In this document: positions 42,530 through 51,483 of the stretch, piece by piece | Numbering within the stretch: the stretch's first letter is position 1 | Layout: every line of letters begins with the position of its first letter | Assembly: GCF_027625935.1 (NCBI RefSeq) | Contig: NZ_CP115300.1 | Span: 3,968,001 to 4,032,000, forward strand | Length of the DNA stretch: 64,000 bases | Direction of reading: 5' to 3' | Source of the DNA: Streptomyces camelliae | Lineage (GTDB): Bacteria; Actinomycetota; Actinomycetes; Streptomycetales; Streptomycetaceae | Translations under genes and position numbers: made by a program | The notes under the pieces: generated by a model | Told to the model about the DNA's origin: nothing | Seen by the model: only the letters and a program-made list of their open reading frames with translations | Databases searched by the model: none

Positions 42530-42558
42530 CGGGTGGGTGCCGGGTCGGCTCCCACCCG
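42530..42558. terminator. Hairpin between PLD-like gene and opposing gene
   Basis: CGGGTGGG (42530-42537) pairs with CCCACCCG (42551-42558) around a 13-nt loop. It lies in the 44-bp gap between two convergent genes; no T-run follows. A factor-independent stop or stabilising hairpin is likely. Confidence 0.55.
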
Positions 42559-42562
42559 CCCC

Positions 42563-43348
42563 TCAGCGTCCGCCGAACCTCGCGAGCACGCGATCGGCGA
42601 TCTCCCTGCGGTCGTTGGCGCGGAGCAGCCCGGAACGGAGCTGCTCCAGGCGGCGGACCACGCTGAGCGGAACCTGCTCCGCCTCCAGGTCGTCCACGCA
42701 TCTGCCGACCGCCTGGAGCGCCCAGTACTGGTTGAAGGGCAGCGGTTCGCCGGTGGCCGCGTCCACCAGCGCGCCGAGCACCTCCGGCTCCGGCAGCGCG
42801 TACAGGCGCGCGTAGGCCGCCAGGCGCAGTCCGGCGTCCTGGGAGCCGAGCAGCGTACCGGCGTCGAAGTCACGCACCCGCTGGGTCACGCGCACCAGGC
42901 GGGCGAAGATCTGGTCCATCCGGTGGTTCCGCGCCGCACCGCTGCGCTGCTGCAGGCGTACGTTCACGTATTCGGCGGCCAGTTCCCGGACCGCGTCCCA
43001 GGCGGCGGTGTCGTCCACGGTCCCGCCCTCAGGGCCGTCACCGACGAGCGCCGCGTTCGCCGTCCGCTGGACGGCGTCGATCCTGCGCTCGATGTCCCGG
43101 AACTCGATCCTGCCGATGCCCGGCACCTCGATACTGCGGAACAGGTCTCCGAGCCACGGCACGACCGCCACCGCGAGCAGCATCACCGTGACGCCGTCGA
43201 TCCTGAGTCCGGGCGCCAGGACATGCAGAACAGCGGCTCCCACTCCGAGGCACGTCAACACCACCGCGACGGCACGACGCCGTATCCAGGCCGCCCCCGC
43301 ACGCCGCCCCCGCTCCCCCTCAGCCATACCGGGCAGCATCGCAGACAC
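42563..43348 (-). CDS. Membrane protein of unknown function
   Basis: A 261-residue protein with two adjacent hydrophobic segments near residues 24-45 (AVAVVLTCLGVGAAVLHVLAP) and 50-67 (GVTVMLLAVAVVPWLG), then a soluble helical domain of about 185 residues rich in Arg and Glu (EFRDIERRIDAVQRTANAAL, RDFDAGTLLGSQDAGLRLAAYARLYAL). No family is recognised. The start is uncertain: GTG 43348, ATG 43339 and ATG 43327 are all in frame, and none has a strong ribosome binding site. Confidence 0.6.
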   Translation of the reverse strand: MSAMLPGMAEGERGRRAGAAWIRRRAVAVVLTCLGVGAAVLHVLAPGLRIDGVTVMLLAVAVVPWLGDLFRSIEVPGIGRIEFRDIERRIDAVQRTANAALVGDGPEGGTVDDTAAWDAVRELAAEYVNVRLQQRSGAARNHRMDQIFARLVRVTQRVRDFDAGTLLGSQDAGLRLAAYARLYALPEPEVLGALVDAATGEPLPFNQYWALQAVGRCVDDLEAEQVPLSVVRRLEQLRSGLLRANDRREIADRVLARFGGR

Positions 43349-43444
43349 ACGGGATGCGCTGCCATCCCCCGGTCAGGAGTGGCCCCGGCACCGCCGGGGA
43401 ACGGATCCGGCGGAGCGCCCCGGAAAGGAGCGCTCCGCCGTCTC

Positions 43445-45151
43445 TCAGGTCGTCGTGCGGCGCCGGCGCGACCCCGGCCGTCGTTCGCTCGGCCGTGTCA
43501 CCGGATCCCCGGCCTCCACCGCCGCGGCCCGCCGCTTCATGCCGTACTCCGCCAGCGCCTCCGCCAGCTTGTGCACGGACGGCTCCGGAGCCATGACGTC
43601 GACCCGCAGGCCGTGCTCCTCGGCGGTCTTGGCGGTCGCCGGGCCGATACACGCGATCACCGTCACGTTGTGCGGCTTGCCCGCGATACCCACCAGGTTC
43701 CGCACCGTGGACGACGACGTGAAGAGGACCGCGTCGAAGCCGCCGCCCTTGATCGCCTCCCGCGTCTCCGCCGGCGGCGGCGAGGCGCGCACGGTCCGGT
43801 AGGCCGTGACGTCGTCGACCTCCCAGCCCAGCTCGATGAGACCGGCGACCAGCGTCTCCGTGGCGATGTCCGCCCGCGGCAGGAACACCCGGTCGATGGG
43901 GTCGAACACCGGGTCGTACGGCGGCCAGTCCTCCAGCAGACCCGCCGCCGACTGCTCACCGCTCGGCACCAGATCCGGCTTCACGCCGAAGGCGACCAGC
44001 GCCTTCGCCGTCTGCTCACCGACCGCAGCCACCTTGATACCCGCAAAAGCCCGAGCGTCAAGGCCGTACTCCTCGAACTTCTCCCGGACCGCCTTCACCG
44101 CGTTGACCGACGTGAACGCGATCCACTCGTAGCGGCCCGTCACCAGGCCCTTGACCGCCCGCTCCATCTGCTGGGGCGTGCGCGGGGGCTCCACCGCGAT
44201 GGTCGGGACCTCGTGCGGGACGGCGCCGTAGGACCGCAGCTGGTCGGAGAGCGACGCCGCCTGCTCCTTCGTACGCGGCACGAGCACCTTCCAGCCGAAC
44301 AGCGGCTTGGACTCGAACCACGACAGCTGGTCGCGCTGGGCGGCGGCGGAACGCTCACCGACCACGGCTATCACCGGCCGGCCGCCGTCCGGCGACGGCA
44401 GGACCTTCGCCTGCTTCAGGGTCTGCGCGATCGTGCCGAGCGTCGCCGTCCAGGTGCGCTGGCGGGTCGTCGTACCGGCGATCGTGACCGTCAGCGGGGT
44501 GTCCGGCTTGCGGCCCGCGGAGACCAGCTCGCCCGCCGCCGCGGCCACCGAGTCGAGGGTCGTCGACACGACCACCGTGCCGTCCGACGCGCCCACCTCC
44601 GTCCAGCAGCGGTGGGAGGCCGTACGGGCGTCCACGAACCGGACGTCCGCGCCCTGCGCGTCCCGCAGCGGCACACCGGCGTACGCGGGCACGCCGACGG
44701 CGGCCGCCACACCCGGTACGACCTCGAAGGGCACACCGGCGGAGGCGCAGGCGAGCATTTCCTCGGCCGCGTACGTATCAAGTCCCGGGTCCCCGGACAC
44801 CGCACGGACGACCCGCCTGCCGGACCGCGCGGCCTCCATGACAAGATGAGCGGCATCCCGGGCAGGAGACGGGGCAGCGGCGGTTGTTGACGTGCCGTCA
44901 ACGACCGTGAGCTGCGGCGTGCCCGTGCCCGGTGGCGAAACCGAGGAGGGAGCGTCCGTCCGCACGACGGAGACGCCCTGCCGTGCGTGCGTCCGGATGA
45001 CGTCGAGCACCTCGTGCTCGGCGATCAGGACGTCCGCGTGCGACAGCGCCTCCACTGCGCGCAGAGTCAGCAGTCCCGGATCCCCGGGTCCGGCACCGAG
45101 GAAGGTGACGTGCCCGTGTTCGAGGCCGGCGGGAAGGGTGGTGGGGCTCAA
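43445..45151 (-). CDS. hemD: Uroporphyrinogen-III C-methyltransferase / uroporphyrinogen-III synthase fusion
   Basis: A 568-residue fusion. The first half (about 10-260) is a SUMT/CobA-type methyltransferase (VTFLGAGPGDPGLLTLRAVEAL, VVRAVSGDPGLDTYAAEEM), which makes precorrin-2 and leads to sirohaem and cobalamin. The second (about 290-545) is HemD, closing hydroxymethylbilane to uroporphyrinogen III (WIAFTSVNAVKAV, AVLFTSSSTVRNLVG). Fusing both lets one protein feed haem and the methylated branch. It probably starts at TTG 45151, which overlaps the hemC stop (TTGA) and has GGGGAG at the right distance. Last gene of rex-hemACD. Confidence 0.93.
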   Translation of the reverse strand: MSPTTLPAGLEHGHVTFLGAGPGDPGLLTLRAVEALSHADVLIAEHEVLDVIRTHARQGVSVVRTDAPSSVSPPGTGTPQLTVVDGTSTTAAAPSPARDAAHLVMEAARSGRRVVRAVSGDPGLDTYAAEEMLACASAGVPFEVVPGVAAAVGVPAYAGVPLRDAQGADVRFVDARTASHRCWTEVGASDGTVVVSTTLDSVAAAAGELVSAGRKPDTPLTVTIAGTTTRQRTWTATLGTIAQTLKQAKVLPSPDGGRPVIAVVGERSAAAQRDQLSWFESKPLFGWKVLVPRTKEQAASLSDQLRSYGAVPHEVPTIAVEPPRTPQQMERAVKGLVTGRYEWIAFTSVNAVKAVREKFEEYGLDARAFAGIKVAAVGEQTAKALVAFGVKPDLVPSGEQSAAGLLEDWPPYDPVFDPIDRVFLPRADIATETLVAGLIELGWEVDDVTAYRTVRASPPPAETREAIKGGGFDAVLFTSSSTVRNLVGIAGKPHNVTVIACIGPATAKTAEEHGLRVDVMAPEPSVHKLAEALAEYGMKRRAAAVEAGDPVTRPSERRPGSRRRRTTT

Positions 45152-46107
45152 TGTGCTCGCTCCCCCATCAGACCGGCCGCGCCCTGGGCGAGCATCCGGG
45201 TCGCGAGGTCGCGGCCGAGTGCGATCGCCTGGGTCTCCGTCTGGGGCACGGGACCGGTGGTGGACAACTGCACCATGCGGGTGCCGTCGGTCGTGCCGAC
45301 GACGCCGCGCAGGCGCATTTCGTTGACAGTCTGCCCGTCGGCCAGAAGGTCGGCCAGCGCGCCCACAGGGGCGGAGCAGCCGGCCTCCAGGGCGGCGAGC
45401 AGTGACCGTTCGGCGGTGACGGCGACCCGGGTGAACGGGTCGTCGAGCTCGCCGAGCGCGGCGATCAGGTCCGCGTTGCCCGCGGCACACTCGATCGCCA
45501 GGGCCCCCTGGCCGGGGGCGGGCAGAACCGTGTCGACCGACAGGAAGTCGGTCACCTCGTCGATCCGGCCGATCCGGTTGAGTCCGGCGGCGGCCAGCAC
45601 GACCGCGTCCAGTTCGCCGTCGTGGACGTACCGGATGCGGGTGTCCACGTTGCCGCGGATCGGGACCGTCTCTATGTCCAGGCCGTGGGCGCGGGCGTAC
45701 GCGTTCAGCTGCGCCATGCGGCGCGGCGAACCGGTGCCGATGCGGGCCCCGCGCGGCAGGTCGGTGAACTTCAGGGCGTCCCGGGCGACGATCACATCGC
45801 GCGGGTCCTCGCGCTCCGGTACGGCGGCCAACACCAGGTCCGTGGGCTGCGCGGTCGGGAGGTCCTTGAGCGAATGAACCGCGAAGTCGACCTCGCCACG
45901 TATCAGCGCGTCGCGCAGCGCCGTCACGAAGACGCCGGTGCCGCCGATCTGCGCGAGGTGCTCGCGGGAGGTGTCGCCGTAGGTGGTGATCTCGACCAGC
46001 TCCACGGGCCGTCCGGTCACCTGGCGGACGGCCTGCGCCACCTGCCCGGACTGGGCCATGGCGAGCTTGCTCCGCCTCGTCCCCAGCCTCAGTGCTCTCT
46101 CAGTCAT
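45148..46107 (-). CDS. hemC: Hydroxymethylbilane synthase
   Basis: A 319-residue enzyme joining four porphobilinogens to hydroxymethylbilane. LGTRRSKLAMAQSGQVA at the N-terminus, the signature IRGNVDTRIR and the dipyrromethane-cofactor Cys in EAGCSAPVGALA are all present. Its ATG overlaps the hemA stop (ATGA), and its TGA overlaps the TTG start of the next gene, so it is coupled on both sides. Confidence 0.96.
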   Translation of the reverse strand: MTERALRLGTRRSKLAMAQSGQVAQAVRQVTGRPVELVEITTYGDTSREHLAQIGGTGVFVTALRDALIRGEVDFAVHSLKDLPTAQPTDLVLAAVPEREDPRDVIVARDALKFTDLPRGARIGTGSPRRMAQLNAYARAHGLDIETVPIRGNVDTRIRYVHDGELDAVVLAAAGLNRIGRIDEVTDFLSVDTVLPAPGQGALAIECAAGNADLIAALGELDDPFTRVAVTAERSLLAALEAGCSAPVGALADLLADGQTVNEMRLRGVVGTTDGTRMVQLSTTGPVPQTETQAIALGRDLATRMLAQGAAGLMGERAH

Positions 46108-47774
46108 GCCGGTCGGTCCTTCGTGTCTGTGCTGTCCTCGGCCCGGGAGACGGAGGCGACCGTCTCGGGGTCGAGGTCGAACAGGGTGCGCAGCGCGTCC
46201 GCGTACCCGGCGCCGCCGGGCTCGGCCGCGAGCTGCTTGACGCGTACGGTCGGCGCGTGCAACAGCTTGTCGACGACCCGGTGCACGGCCTGCCGGATCT
46301 CGCCGCGCTGCCGTTCGTCGAGGTCGGGCAGGCGGCCGTCGAGCCGCGCGATCTCACCGGCGACGACGTCGGCGGCCATGGTGCGCAGCGCGACCACGGT
46401 CGGCGTGATGCGTGCCGCCCGCTGTGCCGCGCCGAAGGCCGCGACCTCGTCGGAGACGATACGCCGGACCAGGTCCACATCGGCCGCCATCGGAGCGTCC
46501 GCGGAGGCCTCGGCGAGGGACTCGATGTCCACCAGCCGCACCCCGGCCAGCCGGTGCACGGCCGCGTCGATGTCGCGGGGCATGGCCAGGTCGAGGAGGA
46601 AGAGGAAGGGCGCCGGCCGCTCGGCCGGCGGCTCGGGCTTGCGCCGCTCGGGGATCCGGCCGGCCGTCGCGACGGTCGCGGCGAGCGCGGTGATCAGCTC
46701 GGCGTCCGCCTCGGGCGTACGACGCTCCCGGCGGCCGGCCGTCGCCCCCGCGACCCAGGCCGCGTGCTGCTCCAGGGTGGCCGCGTCCATCCCGGCCACG
46801 GCGGCCTCGCCCATGACCGAGAACCCGGGCTGTACGGCGGCCAGGTCCAGCGGGCAGTTCTCGTCGGCGGGCGCCGGCAGCGTCTTGGTGTGCACCTCGG
46901 CGAACGCGGTCTCGGCGACGACCGGCTGTCCGGTACGGCCCTCGGCCGCCTGCGCGACCGCCGCCGCCGTCAGCACCAGGCCCGTCGCCCCGGTACAGGA
47001 GACGACGACGTCGGCACGTGTCAGTTCGCCCGGCACGGCGGACATCTCCACGGCACGGGCGGTCACCGCGTTGTCGTCGGCGTCGGTCAGGATCTGAGCG
47101 AGGCGGTCGGCGCGCTCGAAGGTCCGGTTGGCGACGACGACCTCGGCGACCCCGGCCCGCGCGAGCGTGGCGGCGGCCAGCGAGGACATCGACCCGGCAC
47201 CGATGACCAGGGCCTTCTTGCCCGCGGCCCAGTCCCGCACAGCTCCGCCGGCGGCCAGCTGCTCCAGGCCGAAGGTGACCAGGGACTGGCCGGCGCGGTC
47301 GATGCCGGTCTCGGAGTGGGCGCGCTTGCCGACCCGCAGGGCCTGCTGGAACAGGTCGTTGAGGAGCCGGCCGGCGGTGTGCAGGTCCTGCGCCTTGGCC
47401 AGGGAGTCCTTGATCTGGCCGAGGATCTGCCCCTCGCCGACGACCATCGAGTCCAGGCCGCAGGCCACCGAGAACAGGTGGTGGACGGCCCGGTCCTCGT
47501 AGTGGACGTAGAGGTAGGGGGTGAGCTCCTCCAGGCCGACGCCGCTGTGCTGGGCGAGCAGCGTGGACAGCTCGGCGACACCGGCGTGGAACTTGTCCAC
47601 GTCGGCGTACAGCTCGATGCGGTTGCAGGTGGCGAGCACCGCGGCCTCGGTGGCGGGCTCCGCGGCGACCGTGTCCTGGAGCAGCTTGATCTGGGCGTCC
47701 GCGCTCAGCGCGGCCCGCTCCAGCACGCTCACCGGGGCGCTGCGGTGGCTCAGTCCGACGACGAGGAGACTCAT
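46104..47774 (-). CDS. hemA: Glutamyl-tRNA reductase
   Basis: A 556-residue enzyme reducing glutamyl-tRNA to glutamate-1-semialdehyde with NADPH, the first committed step of C5-type tetrapyrrole synthesis. The nucleophile Cys is in VLATCNRIELYADVD near residue 50; HLFSVACGLDSMVVGEGQILGQIKD is the classical signature, and KALVIGAGSMSSLAAATLA binds NADPH. The C-terminal dimerisation domain is long, with a Pro-rich interruption near residue 390 (PERRKPEPPAERPAP), extending the protein over the usual 420-450 residues. Start overlaps the rex stop (ATGA). Confidence 0.96.
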   Translation of the reverse strand: MSLLVVGLSHRSAPVSVLERAALSADAQIKLLQDTVAAEPATEAAVLATCNRIELYADVDKFHAGVAELSTLLAQHSGVGLEELTPYLYVHYEDRAVHHLFSVACGLDSMVVGEGQILGQIKDSLAKAQDLHTAGRLLNDLFQQALRVGKRAHSETGIDRAGQSLVTFGLEQLAAGGAVRDWAAGKKALVIGAGSMSSLAAATLARAGVAEVVVANRTFERADRLAQILTDADDNAVTARAVEMSAVPGELTRADVVVSCTGATGLVLTAAAVAQAAEGRTGQPVVAETAFAEVHTKTLPAPADENCPLDLAAVQPGFSVMGEAAVAGMDAATLEQHAAWVAGATAGRRERRTPEADAELITALAATVATAGRIPERRKPEPPAERPAPFLFLLDLAMPRDIDAAVHRLAGVRLVDIESLAEASADAPMAADVDLVRRIVSDEVAAFGAAQRAARITPTVVALRTMAADVVAGEIARLDGRLPDLDERQRGEIRQAVHRVVDKLLHAPTVRVKQLAAEPGGAGYADALRTLFDLDPETVASVSRAEDSTDTKDRPA

Positions 47775-48565
47775 GCCGGCATCACGGCGGGTACGTCCCC
47801 GTCGGGCCCCTGGTCGGCGGAATCGTCGGCGGACGTGCCATGGGCAGCAGCGGCGGCGGGCAGGGAGCCGATGTCGCCGGCCGCGGTCTCCATGGTGGTC
47901 TCCTCGCCGGCCTTGCGCTGCTCGTGGAAGGCGAGGATCTGGAGTTCGATCGAGAGGTCGACCTTGCGCACGTCGACGCCGTCCGGGACGGTCAGCACGG
48001 TCGGCGCGAAGTTCAGGATGGAGGTGACCCCGGCGGTCACGAGCCGGTCGCAGACCTGCTGGGCGGCGCCGGCGGGGGTGGCGATGACGCCGATGGAGAC
48101 CCCGTTGTCCTTGATGATCCGCTCAAGGTCGTCCGTGTGCTGCACCGGGATGCCGGCGACGGGCTTGCCGGCCATCGCCGGGTCGGCGTCGATCAGGGCG
48201 GCCACGCGGAAGCCACGGGAGGCGAACCCGCCGTAGTTGGCCAGGGCGGCGCCGAGGTTACCGATACCGACGATCACGACCGGCCAGTCCTGGGTGAGGC
48301 CGAGTTCGCGGGAGATCTGGTAGACGAGATACTCCACGTCGTAGCCGACACCGCGCGTTCCGTAGGAGCCCAGGTACGAGAAGTCCTTGCGCAGCTTGGC
48401 GGAGTTGACCCCCGCGGCGGCCGCCAGCTCCTCGGAGGAGACCGTGGGCACCGAGCGCTCCGACAGCGCGGTCAGGGCTCGGAGGTACAGCGGAAGACGG
48501 GCGACGGTGGCCTCGGGAATCCCTCGGCTACGGGTCGCCGGTCGGTGTGTTCGGCCAGTTGCCAC
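47771..48565 (-). CDS. rex: Redox-sensing transcriptional repressor Rex
   Basis: A 264-residue repressor that senses the NADH/NAD+ ratio: NADH releases it from DNA. The winged-helix N-terminus (ARLPLYLRALTALSERSVPTVSSEELAAAAGVNSAKLRKDFSYLGSYGTRGVGYDV) is followed by a Rossmann domain (VVIVGIGNLGAALANYGGFASRG). The GTG 48565 has AGGAG 5 bp upstream. It leads the rex-hemA-hemC-hemD operon, and a Rex operator lies about 75 bp upstream of its start, so it represses its own operon. The C-terminal acidic tail (HGTSADDSADQGPDGD) is longer than in many homologs. Confidence 0.96.
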   Translation of the reverse strand: MATGRTHRPATRSRGIPEATVARLPLYLRALTALSERSVPTVSSEELAAAAGVNSAKLRKDFSYLGSYGTRGVGYDVEYLVYQISRELGLTQDWPVVIVGIGNLGAALANYGGFASRGFRVAALIDADPAMAGKPVAGIPVQHTDDLERIIKDNGVSIGVIATPAGAAQQVCDRLVTAGVTSILNFAPTVLTVPDGVDVRKVDLSIELQILAFHEQRKAGEETTMETAAGDIGSLPAAAAAHGTSADDSADQGPDGDVPAVMPA

Positions 48566-48640
48566 GGTGCTCCTGCGGGTAGAGCGGGGCTGCAGGCGGT
48601 CATACGTCCCCAGACCGCCCCGTCGACAGCAGGCTATGTC

Positions 48641-48660
48641 TTTGTGAACGCGTGCACAAA
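48641..48660. promoter_or_regulatory. Rex operator (ROP site) of the rex-hemACD operon
   Basis: TTTGTGAACGCGTGCACAAA is a near-perfect 20-bp palindrome with one central mismatch, matching the published Streptomyces Rex operator TGTGAACGCGTTCACA at 15 of 16 core bases. It sits 76 bp upstream of the rex start. Confidence 0.92.
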
Positions 48661-48845
48661 GATGGTGTCCGATTTGCCCGGCAGAAGTGACCGGGGTCAC
48701 GCAGCCGCGGGGCCTTTGGCGGGAACCGCCACCCACGCGTGCGCGTTCCTTCGACACTGGGGGCAAAACCGCACACTCTCCTCACAAATCCCGCCCCCGA
48801 GACCAAACCGCCGTCGATCCTAAGCGACTTTCCGGCCAGTTTGGA

Positions 48846-49118
48846 CTAGTCGGTCAGTGCCCGGCGCAGCCGCTCCTCGTTCACGCGCCAGAAGGTGTGC
48901 TGTTCACCGTCGATCAGTACGACCGGAATCTGCTCCCAGTACTGATCGTGCAGCGCCCGGTCCTGGGTGATGTCCTTCAGCTCGACGGGGACACCCAGAT
49001 CACCGCAGACCTTCTCGACCACGGTCTGCGCGTCGTCGCACAGATGGCAGCCGGGCTTGCGGACGAGGGTGACCAGCCGCTCGCGCGGCGCGGCGTCACG
49101 ACGGAAGAGAGGGCTCAT
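48846..49118 (-). CDS. Glutaredoxin-like protein
   Basis: A 90-residue thioredoxin-fold protein of the DUF836/glutaredoxin-like group: LVTLVRKPGCHLCDDAQTVVEKVC holds the CxxC motif (CHLC), and QIPVVLIDGEQHTFWRVNEERLRRAL includes the cis-proline. It should reduce disulfides in the cytoplasm. ATG 49118 was chosen; ATG 49127 is equally possible. It is divergent from the HAD gene and lies beside the redox sensor rex, though it is not in that operon. Confidence 0.85.
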   Translation of the reverse strand: MSPLFRRDAAPRERLVTLVRKPGCHLCDDAQTVVEKVCGDLGVPVELKDITQDRALHDQYWEQIPVVLIDGEQHTFWRVNEERLRRALTD

Positions 49119-49221
49119 ACGGCCCATTCTCGCGCCTGCTTAACGGCTCGGTAGCGGAGAGTTCACGACCTTCCAACCTCTCGACTCCGGAAGCACCGAA
49201 CAAACTGGCTATGCTCACCGC

Positions 49222-50151
49222 ATGGCCGCTCTCGGATGGCTCACTCCCCGTAGGCGCTCCGCCACGGCGCGGAGCGTGTTGGCAGGCGAGGCCTCGGCGG
49301 AGGCCGCCCGCAAGTCCTCGCTGGAGGCGCAGGAGACCGCGCCGCCCGCGCGGACGGAACCGGAGTTCCCGGTCATCGGCGACACCCGGGCAGCGGCGTT
49401 CTTCGACCTCGACAACACCGTGATGCAGGGCGCCGCGCTGTTCCACTTCGGCCGCGGTCTGTACAAGCGCAAGTTCTTCGAGACCCGCGACCTCGCCAGG
49501 TTCGCCTGGCAGCAGGCGTGGTTCCGGCTGGCCGGCGTCGAGGACCCCGAGCACATGCAGGACGCCCGCGACTCCGCGCTGTCGATCGTCAAGGGCCACC
49601 GGGTCGCCGAGCTGGAGTCGATCGGCGAGGAGATCTACGACGAGTACATGGCCGACCGCATCTGGCCGGGCACCCGTGCCCTGGCCCAGGCCCACCTGGA
49701 CGCGGGCCAGAAGGTGTGGCTGGTCACCGCGGCCCCGGTGGAGATCGCCCAGGTGATCGCCCGCCGCCTCGGCCTCACCGGCGCGCTCGGCACGGTCGCG
49801 GAGTCGGTCAGCGGCATCTACACCGGCAAGCTGGTCGGCGAACCGCTGCACGGCCCGGCGAAGGCGGAGGCGGTGCGCGCCCTGGCCGCGGCCGAGGGCC
49901 TCGACCTGTCCCGCTGCGCGGCCTACAGCGACAGCCACAACGACATCCCGATGCTCTCCCTGGTCGGCCACCCCTACGCCATCAACCCGGACGCCAAGCT
50001 CCGCAAACACGCCCGGGAGAAGGACTGGCGCCTGCGGGACTACCGCACCGGACGCAAGGCGGCAAAGGTCGGCATCCCCGCGGCGGCGGGCGTCGGAGCC
50101 GTGGCCGGTGGCACCGCGGCGGCGATCGCCCTGAGCCGGCGCCGCCGCTAG
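49222..50151 (+). CDS. HAD-IB family phosphatase with C-terminal membrane segment
   Basis: A 309-residue HAD hydrolase of the SerB/CicA-like group. Motif I is [13 protein letters not shown] (Asp nucleophile), motif II is [11 protein letters not shown], the conserved Lys is in [11 protein letters not shown], and motif III is [14 protein letters not shown]. The cap inserts between I and II. A C-terminal hydrophobic stretch ([21 protein letters not shown]) with a basic end could anchor it in the membrane. Similar genes lie beside bldN in other Streptomyces genomes, as I recall. Substrate unknown; phospho-lipid or phosphoserine are possible. Confidence 0.85.
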   Translation: MAALGWLTPRRRSATARSVLAGEASAEAARKSSLEAQETAPPARTEPEFPVIGDTRAAAFFDLDNTVMQGAALFHFGRGLYKRKFFETRDLARFAWQQAWFRLAGVEDPEHMQDARDSALSIVKGHRVAELESIGEEIYDEYMADRIWPGTRALAQAHLDAGQKVWLVTAAPVEIAQVIARRLGLTGALGTVAESVSGIYTGKLVGEPLHGPAKAEAVRALAAAEGLDLSRCAAYSDSHNDIPMLSLVGHPYAINPDAKLRKHAREKDWRLRDYRTGRKAAKVGIPAAAGVGAVAGGTAAAIALSRRRR

Positions 50152-50466
50152 GCGACACCCCTTCGTCCACACCTCTCCGTCCACACCCCCGGCCGCGCGC
50201 GCCTGAATTATGCCGCGGCCATTTCAACACGCCCTGTACCTCACCGAAACAGGCCTGTTTTCGATCAACAACCGATCAGGCTACGGCACTTGATTGGGCG
50301 TCAATCAGCAACAGAAGCGACTCAATCGATGATTTGAGCAACTCGGTGTAGCAGTGCCTGCACGAAGCGTTATTCTCCTCAGACGCAAACCGGTACCCCT
50401 TCCGTCGCTACGACGGGTGAACGGTCCCGCACTGCACGTGATGGAAGCTCTGCCTCTGGGAGTCCC
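50152..50466 (+). other. Non-coding upstream region of bldN (315 bp)
   Basis: Between the HAD gene and bldN no coding frame is credible. The middle (about 50240-50350) is AT-rich for this genome (TTTTCGATCAACAACCGATC and the following bases), fitting a promoter region. In Streptomyces, bldN is repressed by BldD, but I could not find a convincing BldD box by eye. Confidence 0.6.
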
Positions 50467-51246
50467 GTGTACCCACACGTCGGGGTTGACGCCTCGGGCC
50501 TGGCTACGCTGCGCGCAACAGTCGCAACGGTCAAAGAGACGCTGCGCGGCCTCGTCCCCACCGCGTACGCCGTCCCTGCCTTCGCCGCCGCCGCGCCCGC
50601 GAGCCCGTGCTACGCACTGGCCGACGGCAGCGCCGCCGTCGGCAGACGAGGCCGCGCCACCGGCGCCGCCACCGCCCGCCGCCCGGCCGCCGACAGCGAC
50701 AGCGCCCGGATGATGGACCTGGTCGAGCGCGCCCAGGCCGGGGAGGCCGAGGCCTTCGGCCGGCTGTACGACCAGTACAGCGACACGGTGTACCGGTACA
50801 TCTACTACCGCGTCGGCGGCCGGGCCACGGCCGAGGACCTCACGAGCGAGACCTTTCTGCGGGCCCTCCGCCGGATCGGCACCTTCACCTGGCAGGGCCG
50901 CGACTTCGGCGCCTGGCTGGTGACGATCGCCCGGAACCTCGTCGCCGACCACTTCAAGTCCAGCCGCTTCCGCCTGGAGGTCACCACCGGCGAGATGCTC
51001 GACGCCAACGAGGTCGAGCGCTCCCCGGAGGACTCCGTCCTGGAGTCGCTGTCGAACGCCGCGCTGCTCGACGCCGTACGCCGGCTCAACCCCCAGCAGC
51101 AGGAGTGCGTGACCCTCCGCTTCCTCCAGGGCCTCTCGGTCGCCGAGACCGCCCGCGTCATGGGCAAGAACGAGGGCGCCATCAAGACCCTCCAGTACCG
51201 CGCCGTCCGCACCCTCGCCCGGCTCCTGCCGGACGACGCACGCTGA
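50467..51246 (+). CDS. bldN: ECF sigma factor BldN (pro-sigma)
   Basis: A 259-residue extracytoplasmic-function sigma factor that, in Streptomyces, drives aerial mycelium formation, chaplin/rodlin genes and bldM. The long N-terminal extension (about 1-85) is a pro-sequence, which is removed by processing in S. coelicolor; it begins YPHVGVDASGLATLRATVATVKETL. Sigma-2 (about 87-165) contains FGRLYDQYSDTVYRYIYYRVGG and FGAWLVTIARNLVADHFKS. Sigma-4 (about 195-250) contains LNPQQQECVTLRFLQGLSVAETARVMGKNEGAIKTLQYRAVRTLARLL. The start is GTG. Its anti-sigma gene rsbN is downstream. Confidence 0.95.
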   Translation: MYPHVGVDASGLATLRATVATVKETLRGLVPTAYAVPAFAAAAPASPCYALADGSAAVGRRGRATGAATARRPAADSDSARMMDLVERAQAGEAEAFGRLYDQYSDTVYRYIYYRVGGRATAEDLTSETFLRALRRIGTFTWQGRDFGAWLVTIARNLVADHFKSSRFRLEVTTGEMLDANEVERSPEDSVLESLSNAALLDAVRRLNPQQQECVTLRFLQGLSVAETARVMGKNEGAIKTLQYRAVRTLARLLPDDAR

Positions 51247-51324
51247 GCCCGCCGCGACTCTGGGCGACGTTCAACTCACGTTCCGTGAAAGCCCGTTGCC
51301 TTTCTGACCCGATCATCCGGCATC

Positions 51325-51353
51325 CGTAACCCAAGTGCCGCGCCAGTCGTTGT
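51325..51353 (+). promoter_or_regulatory. Sigma-BldN-like promoter upstream of rsbN
   Basis: CGTAAC (51325-51330) and CGTTGT (51348-51353) are separated by 17 bp. Known sigma-BldN promoters use CGTAAC and CGTTGA with 16-17 bp spacing, so the site differs at one base. It lies about 130 bp before the rsbN start and could create negative feedback: BldN activates its own inhibitor. Confidence 0.7.
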
Positions 51354-51483
51354 GCGGGATACAGGCTCCCTGTGGTCACGTCCTGGCCGACCCTGATCAC
51401 TCGATCGTGTGGATCGGTCACGGACGTGCAACCCTCAGGACCCCCTGGGGAGTCGACCGTCATGACGAGAGGAGGTGCCGCCA

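Noticed and set aside
50152..50466. BldD-binding box upstream of bldN
   Set aside because: Expected from known Streptomyces biology, but no clear inverted site was found by eye.
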